From positions 1-64,000 of the forward strand of contig NZ_JBNYXQ010000004.1 of the NCBI RefSeq assembly GCF_051380735.1: a stretch of DNA of 64,000 nucleotides, written 5' to 3'. The stretch is from Janthinobacterium sp051380735. GTDB lineage: Bacteria; Pseudomonadota; Gammaproteobacteria; Burkholderiales; Burkholderiaceae_D. The position numbers were made by a program, and so were the translations under genes. Shown one piece after another: positions 26,210 to 34,386 of the stretch. The notes below the pieces were generated by a model that saw only the letters and a list, made by a program, of their open reading frames with translations, searched no databases and had not been told where the DNA came from. Within the stretch, counting starts at the first letter, position 1. Every line of letters begins with the position of its first letter.

Positions 26210-26876
26210 TGAATAAGTGGAGTGATGGCCAGCCGTGGAGGGATGCGTGTGCGCTCAAGGCAGCGTTGGGGTTGGTGGCGACCGGATGGGTCACTACCGA
26301 CAGCAGGGGTATGTCGTTGTGCGAATCGCTGTAAAAATAGCTGCGTTCGAACTGGCCCAGTTGATGGCCCAGCTTTTCCAGCCAGGCATGGGTGTGGGTC
26401 AGCTTGCCGGCGCCCAGCGTCGGCGTGCCTATGAGTTTACCCGTGAGATTGCCGTCGGCGTCGTATTCGGGCATGGCGGCGATCAGGTGTTCCACACCCA
26501 GCGCGGCGGCAATCGGCTTGGTGACAAACTGGTTGGTGGCGGTGACGATGGCGATCAGGTCGCCCGCATCCTGGTGCTGTTTCAGCAGCGCCACGACTTC
26601 AGGGCGGATTGCCGGCAGCACCACTTCGGCCATGAATTGCGCATGCAGTTCGTCCAGGCGGGCGCGGGGAAACTGCGCCAGGTTACCGAGCGCGAACTCC
26701 AGGTATTCCACCGCGTCCAGGGTGCCGGCCTGGTATTGGGCAAAGAAGCCGTTATTGCGGCGGGTGAATTCGGTGGCGTCCACAACGCCGCTGCGGACCA
26801 GAAATTCGCCCCATTCGTGATCGGAGTCGATGGGCAGCAGGGTATGGTCGAGGTCAAACAGGGCCAGATTCATCAT
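26202..26876 (-). CDS. HAD-superfamily (subfamily IB) phosphatase
   Basis: 224 residues. HAD motif I is FDLDHTLL with the nucleophile Asp and the DxD pair, motif II is 'IVTATN', and motif III/IV is 'YFYSDSHNDIPLL'. It belongs to the SerB-like IB family, which includes phosphoserine and histidinol-phosphate phosphatases; the substrate cannot be told from sequence. Its start (ATGATG) overlaps the hda stop and its end overlaps pcnB, so it is tightly coupled in this operon. Confidence 0.85.
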   Translation of the reverse strand: MMNLALFDLDHTLLPIDSDHEWGEFLVRSGVVDATEFTRRNNGFFAQYQAGTLDAVEYLEFALGNLAQFPRARLDELHAQFMAEVVLPAIRPEVVALLKQHQDAGDLIAIVTATNQFVTKPIAAALGVEHLIAAMPEYDADGNLTGKLIGTPTLGAGKLTHTHAWLEKLGHQLGQFERSYFYSDSHNDIPLLSVVTHPVATNPNAALSAHASLHGWPSLHLFND

Positions 26877-27541
26877 TCTTTCGCTTCCGCCTGCAACAAC
26901 TCGCGCAACAAGGGCAAGGTGATCGGGCGTTGGGTTTCAAGGGAGTAGAGGTCGAGTGAGTCCAGCATCGTCGACAGCGAACGCATGTCGCGCCGGAAAT
27001 GGGACAGCAGATAGGGTAACACGCCGGGCGACAAGGTCAAGCCACGGGTGGTGGCCGCCTGGGTCAGGGCGGCGATTTTTTCAGCGTCGGTCAGGCCGTG
27101 GATCTGGTAGATCAGGCCCCAGCCCATGCGCGTGCGCAAGTCTTCGCGCACCGGCAGCACCGCTGGCGGCACCGCGCCGCTGCACACCATATAGGCCTTG
27201 TTGGCGCGGATTTCATTGAACAGGGCAAACGCGTCGATCTGCGCCAGCGGCGACAGTTTTTCGCAGTCGTCGAGCAGATACAGGTCGACGTCAGGCGAAT
27301 ACACGAATTCGGACTCGATCGAAAACGGCGAAATATAGCGCGCGCGCTCGGTGCTGGCCAGCGCCTTGAGCAGATGGCTCTTGCCGGCGGCCAGCTCGCC
27401 CCACAGGTAGGCAAAATGTTCGCGTGAGGTGCGCGCGGCGAACTGGCGCATCAACTGCGCCACTTCGGCATTTTGCCCTACCTCGAAGGTATCGAGGCTG
27501 TGCGCCTGGTCTGTGCCTAGATCGAGCACCAGTTGTTTCAT
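26873..27541 (-). CDS. hda: DnaA regulatory inactivator Hda
   Basis: AAA+ DnaA paralogue that, bound to the DNA clamp, triggers hydrolysis of DnaA-ATP and prevents re-initiation. 222 residues. The N-terminal clamp-binding motif QLVLDL is at 3-8. A degenerate Walker A 'GELAAGKSHLL' and Walker B 'LYLLDDCEKL' follow. It is the first gene of the leftward operon, divergent from purM across a 281-base gap that includes a GGGGTCAG repeat. Confidence 0.93.
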   Translation of the reverse strand: MKQLVLDLGTDQAHSLDTFEVGQNAEVAQLMRQFAARTSREHFAYLWGELAAGKSHLLKALASTERARYISPFSIESEFVYSPDVDLYLLDDCEKLSPLAQIDAFALFNEIRANKAYMVCSGAVPPAVLPVREDLRTRMGWGLIYQIHGLTDAEKIAALTQAATTRGLTLSPGVLPYLLSHFRRDMRSLSTMLDSLDLYSLETQRPITLPLLRELLQAEAKE

Positions 27542-27744
27542 GGCGTACGCCTTGTCCTGTTTTTCATTACTGCGTATGCATCTTCGTTGTTGTCAGATTT
27601 GCATTAAAGAGAATTATAGTTAAGCATTATAGAAGCTGCTGGCGGCGTAGTGGCGTCTAAGATGCGTGAAAGCGCGCATCCGTGGCGGCCACGGCAGTGA
27701 AGTTTCCGATTTTGCGTTAAAAAAGGGCAGTTAATTACAAACTC

Positions 27745-27792
27745 AGGGGTCAGTTTGATAAAATAGCGTCTTGATCGACCGACTTGACCCCT
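27745..27792. repeat. GGGGTCA inverted repeat in the purM promoter region
   Basis: AGGGGTCA (27745-27752) and TGACCCCT (27785-27792) are perfect 8-base arms 32 bases apart, in the hda-purM gap. A candidate promoter, TTACAA (27735-27740)-N18-TAAAAT (27759-27764), overlaps the left arm, so the repeat may have contributed the purM -10 region. It belongs to the same family as the repeats at 8.3 and 17.1 kb. Confidence 0.6.
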
Positions 27793-27822
27793 CTATTTTA
27801 CCGCCTCCGCTGCCACCACACC

Positions 27823-28866
27823 ATGAACCAGACTTCTAATGTTTCCCTTTCCTACCGTGACGCTGGCGTCGATATCGACGCAGGCGACGCTCTAGTCGAA
27901 GCAATCAAGCCCTACGCCAAACGCACCATGCGCGAAGGCGTGATGGGCGGCCTGGGCGGTTTTGGCGCCATGTTTGAAATCAGCAAGAAGTACAAGGAGC
28001 CGGTGCTGGTCTCGGGCACCGACGGCGTGGGCACCAAATTGCGCCTGGCGTTCGAACTGAACCGCCATGACACGGTCGGCATCGACCTGGTCGCCATGAG
28101 CGTCAACGACATCCTGGTGCAAGGCGCCGAGCCGCTGTTCTTCCTCGACTACTTCGCTTGCGGCAAGCTCGATGTGGCGATTGCCACCGACGTCATCAAG
28201 GGCATCGCCCAGGGTTGCGAACAAGCCGGCTGCGCGCTGATCGGCGGCGAAACGGCGGAAATGCCAAGCATGTACCCGGCCGGCGAATACGACCTGGCCG
28301 GCTTTGCCGTTGGCGCGGTGGAAAAAGCCAATATCATCGACGGCACCAAAATCGCCCCGGGCGACGTGGTGCTGGGCCTGGCCTCGTCGGGCGTGCACTC
28401 GAACGGTTACTCGCTGGTGCGCAAGATCATCGAAGTGGCCAAACCGGACCTGGAAGGCGACTTCCACGGCCGCAAGCTGGCCGACGTGCTGATGCAGCCA
28501 ACGCGCATCTACGTCAAGCCGCTGCTGGCGCTGATGGCCTCGATGGAAGTGAAGGGCATGGTGCACATCACCGGTGGTGGCCTGGTAGAAAACATTCCAC
28601 GCGTGCTGCAGCCTGGCCTGGTCGCCGAGCTCGATTCCAAAGCGTGGACCATGCCACCGTTGTTTACCTGGCTGCAGCAGCACGGCGGCGTGGCCGACGC
28701 TGAAATGCACCGCGTGTTCAACTGCGGCATCGGCATGACGGTGATCGTGTCGGCCGAGAACGCCGCCGCCGCCATCGAACAACTGGAAGAAGCGGGCGAA
28801 ATCGTCTACACCATCGGTAAAATCCGCGCCCGTAACGGCGACGAGCATCAGACCATCGTGATCTGA
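27823..28866 (+). CDS. purM: Phosphoribosylformylglycinamidine cyclo-ligase (AIR synthetase)
   Basis: ATP-dependent ring closure of FGAM to AIR in purine synthesis. 347 residues from the ATG at 27823; a TTG at 27784 would add 13 residues encoded by the repeat element and is unlikely. Motifs: 'YRDAGVDIDAGDALV' at the start, 'LVSGTDGVGTKL', 'GGETAEMP' and 'GLASSGVHSNGYSLVR', typical of the PurM/SelD fold. It stands alone between two divergent/convergent neighbours, far from purCEK. Confidence 0.97.
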   Translation: MNQTSNVSLSYRDAGVDIDAGDALVEAIKPYAKRTMREGVMGGLGGFGAMFEISKKYKEPVLVSGTDGVGTKLRLAFELNRHDTVGIDLVAMSVNDILVQGAEPLFFLDYFACGKLDVAIATDVIKGIAQGCEQAGCALIGGETAEMPSMYPAGEYDLAGFAVGAVEKANIIDGTKIAPGDVVLGLASSGVHSNGYSLVRKIIEVAKPDLEGDFHGRKLADVLMQPTRIYVKPLLALMASMEVKGMVHITGGGLVENIPRVLQPGLVAELDSKAWTMPPLFTWLQQHGGVADAEMHRVFNCGIGMTVIVSAENAAAAIEQLEEAGEIVYTIGKIRARNGDEHQTIVI

Positions 28867-28882
28867 GTTTTTCCGCGTCACG

Positions 28883-28923
28883 AAAAAAGCAGGCCTTGTC
28901 TTTGATAAGCGCCTGCTTTTTTT
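28883..28923. terminator. Bidirectional terminator between purM and pfp
   Basis: A perfect 12-bp stem AAAAAAGCAGGC / GCCTGCTTTTTT (28883-28894 with 28911-28922) gives a T-run on both strands. It serves both convergent genes. Confidence 0.9.
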
Positions 28924-28936
28924 ACGCCTGGCCGGT

Positions 28937-30151
28937 TTACGGCTTGAGGATCTTTTCCACCTTGGCGCAGCGCAGCCGGAACGCATCGGGCATTTTCGAA
29001 CCCAGTAGCGGGCGCAGATACAGCCGGAAGGCATCGGTCACATCGGTGCCGCTTTCACTGATGAATGCGTCTTCCATGGTGCGCGTCTTGCCGGCCACGT
29101 CCGTCAAGGGCAGCAGTTCGTAGTCGACCGAGTAGTAGCCGGTGCGCTTGATGGCAACCGAGCCGTCGCGGTCGCCCCACATCGCGTATTGCACGGCCTT
29201 TTCACCGACCTCGCGCGCTTCGCGCTGGTCGACGTCCGACACGCAGCCGATGAACGAGCGCTGCAGATAGCCGAAGGTGTCGCCACGCACGCGCTTGATG
29301 CCGAGTTTTTCCTTGATCTCGTCGCACAGCAGGTCGGCCAGCGCGCCGGTGCCGGACAATTGCACATTGCCGTGGGCGTCGCGCTCGACTTCTTTTGACA
29401 GCAGGCTGGCGATAGCCTCGCCCGACGCATCGTGGATACCTTCGGAAACGGCAATCACGCAGCGGCCATGTTTCTCGTACATCGCTTTGACATCGGCCAG
29501 GAACTGCTCCAGCACAAAGGTGCGCTCCGGCACGTAAATCAGGTGCGGGCCATCGTCGGGAAACTTCTTGCCCAGCGCCGAGGCAGCTGTCAGAAAGCCC
29601 GCGTGGCGCCCCATCACTACCCCCACATACACGCCGGGCAGGGCGGCGTTGTCGAGGTTGGCGCCGGCAAACGCCTGCGCCACGAAACGCGCGGCCGACG
29701 GAAAGCCCGGCGTATGGTCGCTGCCGACCAGGTCATTGTCGATGGTTTTCGGAATATGGATGCAGCGCAGCGGATAGCCGGCCTTGTGCGCCTCTTCGCT
29801 GACGATGCGCACGGTATCGGACGAGTCATTGCCGCCGATATAAAAGAAGTGTTCGATCTCGTGTGCGCGCAGCACCTCGAAGATTTGCTGGCAGTAGGCG
29901 ATGTCGGGCTTGTCGCGCGTGGAACCGAGCGCCGACGAGGGCGTGGCCGCCACCAGTTCCAGGTTGTGGCTGGTTTCCTGCGTCAGGTCGATAAAGTCCT
30001 CGTTGAGAATGCCGCGCACGCCGTGCAGGGCGCCATACACGCGCGTGACGTGCTGGAAGCGCCGCGATTCCAGCACCACGCCCACCAGCGACTGGTTGAT
30101 GACGGCAGTGGGGCCGCCACCTTGCGCAACAAGAATTTTTCCAGATGGCAT
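28937..30151 (-). CDS. pfp: Diphosphate-dependent phosphofructokinase (PFK-A fold)
   Basis: Phosphorylates fructose-6-phosphate, probably with PPi and reversibly. 404 residues from the ATG at 30151, preceded by GAGGA; an ATG at 30166 is the alternative. The phosphoryl-donor residues point to PPi: GGNDS at 106-110 has Asp where ATP enzymes have Gly (GGDGS), and PKTIDND at 134-140 has Lys (K135) where ATP enzymes have Gly. Both are the published markers of PPi dependence. It lies 33 bases after the S9 peptidase gene on the same strand. Confidence 0.88.
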   Translation of the reverse strand: MPSGKILVAQGGGPTAVINQSLVGVVLESRRFQHVTRVYGALHGVRGILNEDFIDLTQETSHNLELVAATPSSALGSTRDKPDIAYCQQIFEVLRAHEIEHFFYIGGNDSSDTVRIVSEEAHKAGYPLRCIHIPKTIDNDLVGSDHTPGFPSAARFVAQAFAGANLDNAALPGVYVGVVMGRHAGFLTAASALGKKFPDDGPHLIYVPERTFVLEQFLADVKAMYEKHGRCVIAVSEGIHDASGEAIASLLSKEVERDAHGNVQLSGTGALADLLCDEIKEKLGIKRVRGDTFGYLQRSFIGCVSDVDQREAREVGEKAVQYAMWGDRDGSVAIKRTGYYSVDYELLPLTDVAGKTRTMEDAFISESGTDVTDAFRLYLRPLLGSKMPDAFRLRCAKVEKILKP

Positions 30152-30184
30152 GGTATTTCCTCGCAAGTGGTTCGGCCCTCCAGC

Positions 30185-32200
30185 CTACTCCTTTTTGGCG
30201 GCCGGGCTGTCTTTTCCGATATGCCGGTCGAGGAAGCGTTCGGCCCGGCTCCAGAAATCGACGCGGTTCTTCGGCAGCGACCAGCCGTGGCCTTCCTCTT
30301 CGTACACCATCCACTCGACATCGCGGTTATGTTCTTTCACGGCCGCGTAGAACTGCTTGCCGTGGTACAGCGGCACGCGCCGGTCCTGTGCGCCGTAGGC
30401 CAGCAGCAGCGGCTGCTTGATGCGCGCTGCCTGGGCGATCGGCGAAGTCGCCTTGAACTGGGCGGCGTCCTTCACCGGGTCGCCGATCAGCTCGGGCATG
30501 GCGTACTGTTTCCAGTCGTCGCTCAGGTCCGAGGCAAAGCTCCAGTGGCCCGTGTACATCAGGCCGATATCGGTCACGCCGACATAGTTGATGCCGCAGC
30601 GGTAGAGCTCGGGATCGTTGACCAGGCCCATCAGGGTGGCGTAGCCGCCGTAGCTGCCGCCGGCGATGCAGATGCGTTGGCCATCTGCCACACCCTGCGC
30701 AATCGCCCAGCGCGCGCCATCGGCGATATCGTCCTGCATTTTCAGGCCCCATTGCTTCCAGCCGGCGCGGAAATGTTTGCTGCCGAAGCCCGTGCTGCCG
30801 CGAAATTCCGGTTCCAGCACGGCGTAGCCGCGCGAGGCCAGAAACTGCACTTCGCCGTCCCACTGCCAGGAACTGCCGCGCACATACGGCCCACCATGCA
30901 CCAGCACCACCATCGGCAGCTTCTTGCCGCTGCCGTGTTTCGGCACGGTCAGCCAGGCCGGTATCGTCAGGCCATCGCGCGCCTGGTAATGCACAAGTTG
31001 CTGCTTGCTCATCTGGTCGGGCTTGATGCGTGGCATGGCCGCACCGACTGGCGTCAGCTGTCCGGTGGCGCTGTTGAGAATGGCGTAGCTGGTCGGCTGA
31101 ACATCCGCATACGAGCTCACCACCAGATAGGGCGCGGCGGCGTCTTTCGCCACTGAAATAATGTTGACGGTGTGCGGCAGCGCGCTGTCGATGCCGGCCT
31201 GGGTGGCCGCCATGGCCGGGTCGAACCAGCGGGTAGTGGTTTTGTCTGCCAGGTAGCGCACACCCAGCAGTTTGCCCTTGCCCACCAGCAAACTGCCGCT
31301 GAAATCATAGCCGGGCAGCGCCACCACGGGTTCGGGATCGATGCGGTTGGCGGCCAGGTCATAGGCGTGCAGGTTCAGTGTGTCGCCTTTCAATCGCGCG
31401 CTGACAAACAGGGTGCCGTCGGGGCCGAAGGCCAGCGCAGTAAACGCGTCATTGCCCTTCAGATTGGTATTGAATTGCGCCAACTGGCGCCAGGCACCGC
31501 TGGCCGGTTCGAGATACTGGATGGTCTCCACATTGCGTTCCCTGCTGACGGCGATGCGCGGTTCGCCGTCCTGGTCCAGCAGCCAGCGGCGCACCTTGCC
31601 CGGCGGCGTCACGGGCGTGCTGCGGCCCGTCAGCGTATCGAGGCGCAGCAAGGCGATATAGTCGACCTCGCCCGTGGCCGTGTAGACGGTGCTGCGCACA
31701 TGGATGACGCTGGAATTTTGCGCACCGCGCTGGCCTGTCAGGTAAGTGTGCCAGGGCAGGGGCTTGTAGACCGAGGTCGACAGATTGGGTGCGAAGCCGC
31801 GTTCGGCCAGCTGGCGAAAATCGCTGCCGTCGCGGTTGACGGCGTACAGGCCAGGCGCATAGCGCAGCTCGCCCGGCGCGCTCTGGCGGTCGCGCGTGGC
31901 ATACACCAGGCGCTGCGGATTGACCCATTCGATCTCGCCCACATCGACATCGTCAAATTGCGCAACGATCTTAATGCTGTTGTCCGCCAGCGTGACCACG
32001 GCCAGCCGCTCGCGCTGGTTCGGCCCCAGCACGCGCACGGCCAGGTGGCGCGCATCGGGCGACAGCAGGGCGCCGCTGAACTCGGGGTTGGCAAAGAAAT
32101 CGGCCAGCGGCGGCGGCTTGGGTCCTTCCTGCGCAACAGCAGGAAGGGCGAATACGCAGAGAGCCGCGATGGTGGTGCGCAACAAGGAAAGCAAGGTCAT
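30185..32200 (-). CDS. Secreted S9-family peptidase (prolyl-oligopeptidase type), copy 2
   Basis: 671 residues. A signal peptide (about 1-23, ending AVAQ) is followed by a beta-propeller-like N-terminal region (30-400) and an alpha/beta-hydrolase domain (about 410-665). The catalytic triad is S516 in GGSYGG, D606 in GAQDRRVP and H638 in EEGHGW. Likely a periplasmic dipeptidyl or acylaminoacyl peptidase. It overlaps the stop of the upstream paralogue by 4 bases (ATGA) and shares long identical stretches with it, such as 'WKQWGLKMQDDIADG', so the pair arose by duplication. Confidence 0.9.
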   Translation of the reverse strand: MTLLSLLRTTIAALCVFALPAVAQEGPKPPPLADFFANPEFSGALLSPDARHLAVRVLGPNQRERLAVVTLADNSIKIVAQFDDVDVGEIEWVNPQRLVYATRDRQSAPGELRYAPGLYAVNRDGSDFRQLAERGFAPNLSTSVYKPLPWHTYLTGQRGAQNSSVIHVRSTVYTATGEVDYIALLRLDTLTGRSTPVTPPGKVRRWLLDQDGEPRIAVSRERNVETIQYLEPASGAWRQLAQFNTNLKGNDAFTALAFGPDGTLFVSARLKGDTLNLHAYDLAANRIDPEPVVALPGYDFSGSLLVGKGKLLGVRYLADKTTTRWFDPAMAATQAGIDSALPHTVNIISVAKDAAAPYLVVSSYADVQPTSYAILNSATGQLTPVGAAMPRIKPDQMSKQQLVHYQARDGLTIPAWLTVPKHGSGKKLPMVVLVHGGPYVRGSSWQWDGEVQFLASRGYAVLEPEFRGSTGFGSKHFRAGWKQWGLKMQDDIADGARWAIAQGVADGQRICIAGGSYGGYATLMGLVNDPELYRCGINYVGVTDIGLMYTGHWSFASDLSDDWKQYAMPELIGDPVKDAAQFKATSPIAQAARIKQPLLLAYGAQDRRVPLYHGKQFYAAVKEHNRDVEWMVYEEEGHGWSLPKNRVDFWSRAERFLDRHIGKDSPAAKKE

Positions 32201-34233
32201 GGTGTCGTTCCTTTGGCCGCAGCTGTGCCGATATTACGCTGCAAAAATGCCTCTACGCGGCGCCAGTAGTCGAAGCGGTTGACGGGCAGGGCCCAGCCAT
32301 GGCCTTCGGTAGCGTATTCGACCCATTCCACCTGTGCATTGGTTTTCCTGACGGCGTCATAAAACTTGCGGCCATGCGGCAGCGGCACGCGCTGGTCGGC
32401 GCTGCCGTAGGCCAGCAGCAGCGGCTGGCGGATGCGCGCGGCCTGCTGCAGCGGCGAGGTGGCCTTGAACTGGGCAGCATCCTTGACGGGATCGCCCACC
32501 AGCAAGGGCATGCCGTACTTGCGGTAGTCCTGGGAAATGTCCGAGTAGCCGCCCCAGCTGCCGTCGCGCAGCAGGTCGATGTCGGTCACGCCGGCCATGT
32601 CGATGCCGCAGCGGTACAAGTCCGGATCGTTGATCAGGCCCATCAGTGCCGCATAGCCGCCATAGCTGGCGCCGGCGATGCAGATGCGTTGCGGATCGGC
32701 GATGCCCTGCTCGATCGCCCAGCGCGTGCCGTCGGCGATATCATCCTGCATCTTCAGGCCCCATTGTTTCCAGCCGGCCTTGAAATGCTGCTGGCCGTAG
32801 CCCGTGCTGCCGCGAAATTCCGGCTCCAGCACTACATAGCCGCGCGAGGCGAGGAACTGGCTTTCGGCATTCCAGTCCCAGGTATTGCGCACCCACGGCC
32901 CGCCGTGCACCAGCACCACCATCGGCCGCATTTTCGCTGGTCCCCTGGGGATGGTCAGCCAGGCGGGAATGTCGAGGCCATCGCGCGCCTTGTAATGGCG
33001 CAAGTCCTTGTTGGCCATTTGCGATGGCAGGATGGTGGGGTGGGCTCCGCCCAGCACGCTCAAGCTGCCCGTTTCGCTGTTGAACAGGCGGTAGATGGTG
33101 GGCGTGGTGTCGGAAAAACTGCGCACCAGGATGAACGGCGTGGCCGAACGCCAACCGGTGGACAGGCTGTTGACCGTCATCGGCAGCAGGGCGTTGACCT
33201 GCTTTTGTATCGCCTGCATTTTTTCATCGAGCCACTGCGTGGTTTGCGTATCGGCTTCATAGCGCAGGCCCAGCAGGCGACCTTCGGTGCCCAGCATTTC
33301 CGCGTGCACGTCAAAATCGGGCGAGGCGGCCAGGGGCGTGTCGCCGATGCGCTTGCCGGCCAGGTCGTAGCGGTACAGGGCCAGCTTGTCGCCGCCGCGC
33401 AGCGCATGCACGTACAGCGTGCCGTCGGGTGCGAAAAACGCCGGCTGGAAGACATTCTTGCCGCCGCCATAGGAACTGAACGTGGCCAGGGTTTGCCATG
33501 GCGCTGTCGCTGCGTCGCGATACAGGATGCTATCCTGGCCATTGCTGCGTACCTGCACGATGCGCAGCTCGCCTGCCTTGTCGAACAGCCAGTTGCGCGT
33601 GCCTGCCGGCTGGGTCACGGTCTTGTAGGTGCCGGTGCTGGTATTGAGGCGCAGCAAAGGTTCATCGACGATATTGCCCGGCTGGCTGAAATCAGGTTGC
33701 GTGACATAGACGTCGTCCGATTGCTGGTCGCCAATGCTCGACAATAAAAAGGTGTTCCACGGCAGCATCAGCAAGGCTCGCTTGTTTTGCAGCATATGGT
33801 TGCGCGTCACCAGTTGCCGGTAATTGCTGCCATCGGCATTGACGGCGTACAAGCCAGAGCCGTAGCGCTGTGCGCCCTGCGCCAGTTGCCGGTCTTCGAG
33901 GTCGAACACCAGGCGCTGGTCGTTGACCCAGCGGAAGGTATCGACATCGGCATCGCTGAAGTAGGCCACCACCTTGACTTGCATGCTGGCCAGGTCCAGC
34001 ACAGCCAGGCGCACGCGCTGGCCTGGCGGCGCCACCCGCATGGCCAGGCGACGGCCATCCGGCGACAGGGTTGCGCCGCTGAAAGACTGGTTTTCAAAAA
34101 AGTGTTCGACGGGAATCCGAGCGGCCTGTGCGGCCATGTCGACTGGCGCGTCGGTGGTTTGCCGGGCCTGTAGCGGCGTCCACGCCAGGACCACGCAGGC
34201 CAGCAGCGCACAGCGTACATTCTTGTAGAACAT
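32197..34233 (-). CDS. Secreted S9-family peptidase (prolyl-oligopeptidase type), copy 1
   Basis: 678 residues from the ATG at 34233, chosen because AAAAGGGA precedes it; an upstream start at 34275 would lie within the AT-rich promoter. A signal peptide (about 1-23) is followed by the propeller-like region and the hydrolase domain with GASYGG (Ser), 'GSADQRVP' (Asp) and 'TEGHGWALP' (His). It is the first gene of the pair. Its upstream region is AT-rich, with a degenerate Fur-box-like stretch (see findings). Substrate unknown. Confidence 0.9.
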   Translation of the reverse strand: MFYKNVRCALLACVVLAWTPLQARQTTDAPVDMAAQAARIPVEHFFENQSFSGATLSPDGRRLAMRVAPPGQRVRLAVLDLASMQVKVVAYFSDADVDTFRWVNDQRLVFDLEDRQLAQGAQRYGSGLYAVNADGSNYRQLVTRNHMLQNKRALLMLPWNTFLLSSIGDQQSDDVYVTQPDFSQPGNIVDEPLLRLNTSTGTYKTVTQPAGTRNWLFDKAGELRIVQVRSNGQDSILYRDAATAPWQTLATFSSYGGGKNVFQPAFFAPDGTLYVHALRGGDKLALYRYDLAGKRIGDTPLAASPDFDVHAEMLGTEGRLLGLRYEADTQTTQWLDEKMQAIQKQVNALLPMTVNSLSTGWRSATPFILVRSFSDTTPTIYRLFNSETGSLSVLGGAHPTILPSQMANKDLRHYKARDGLDIPAWLTIPRGPAKMRPMVVLVHGGPWVRNTWDWNAESQFLASRGYVVLEPEFRGSTGYGQQHFKAGWKQWGLKMQDDIADGTRWAIEQGIADPQRICIAGASYGGYAALMGLINDPDLYRCGIDMAGVTDIDLLRDGSWGGYSDISQDYRKYGMPLLVGDPVKDAAQFKATSPLQQAARIRQPLLLAYGSADQRVPLPHGRKFYDAVRKTNAQVEWVEYATEGHGWALPVNRFDYWRRVEAFLQRNIGTAAAKGTTP

Positions 34234-34386
34234 GTTTCCCTTTTCAATAATTATCGCAGGGAAACATATTATCATTAAGATAAATTTCTTTCTACTCTAG
34301 CCGCCTTTATTGTGCAGCCGGCTTGCCTATGCTCCGCTGCAGCAATTTCTCGGCGGCGCCCAGCCGCGGCCTTCTGTTTGACGCGC

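Noticed and set aside
29432..31156. 574-codon open frame opposite pfp and the S9 gene
   Set aside because: It crosses the junction of two well-supported genes and has a shadow-frame composition (His/Gln/Arg-rich).
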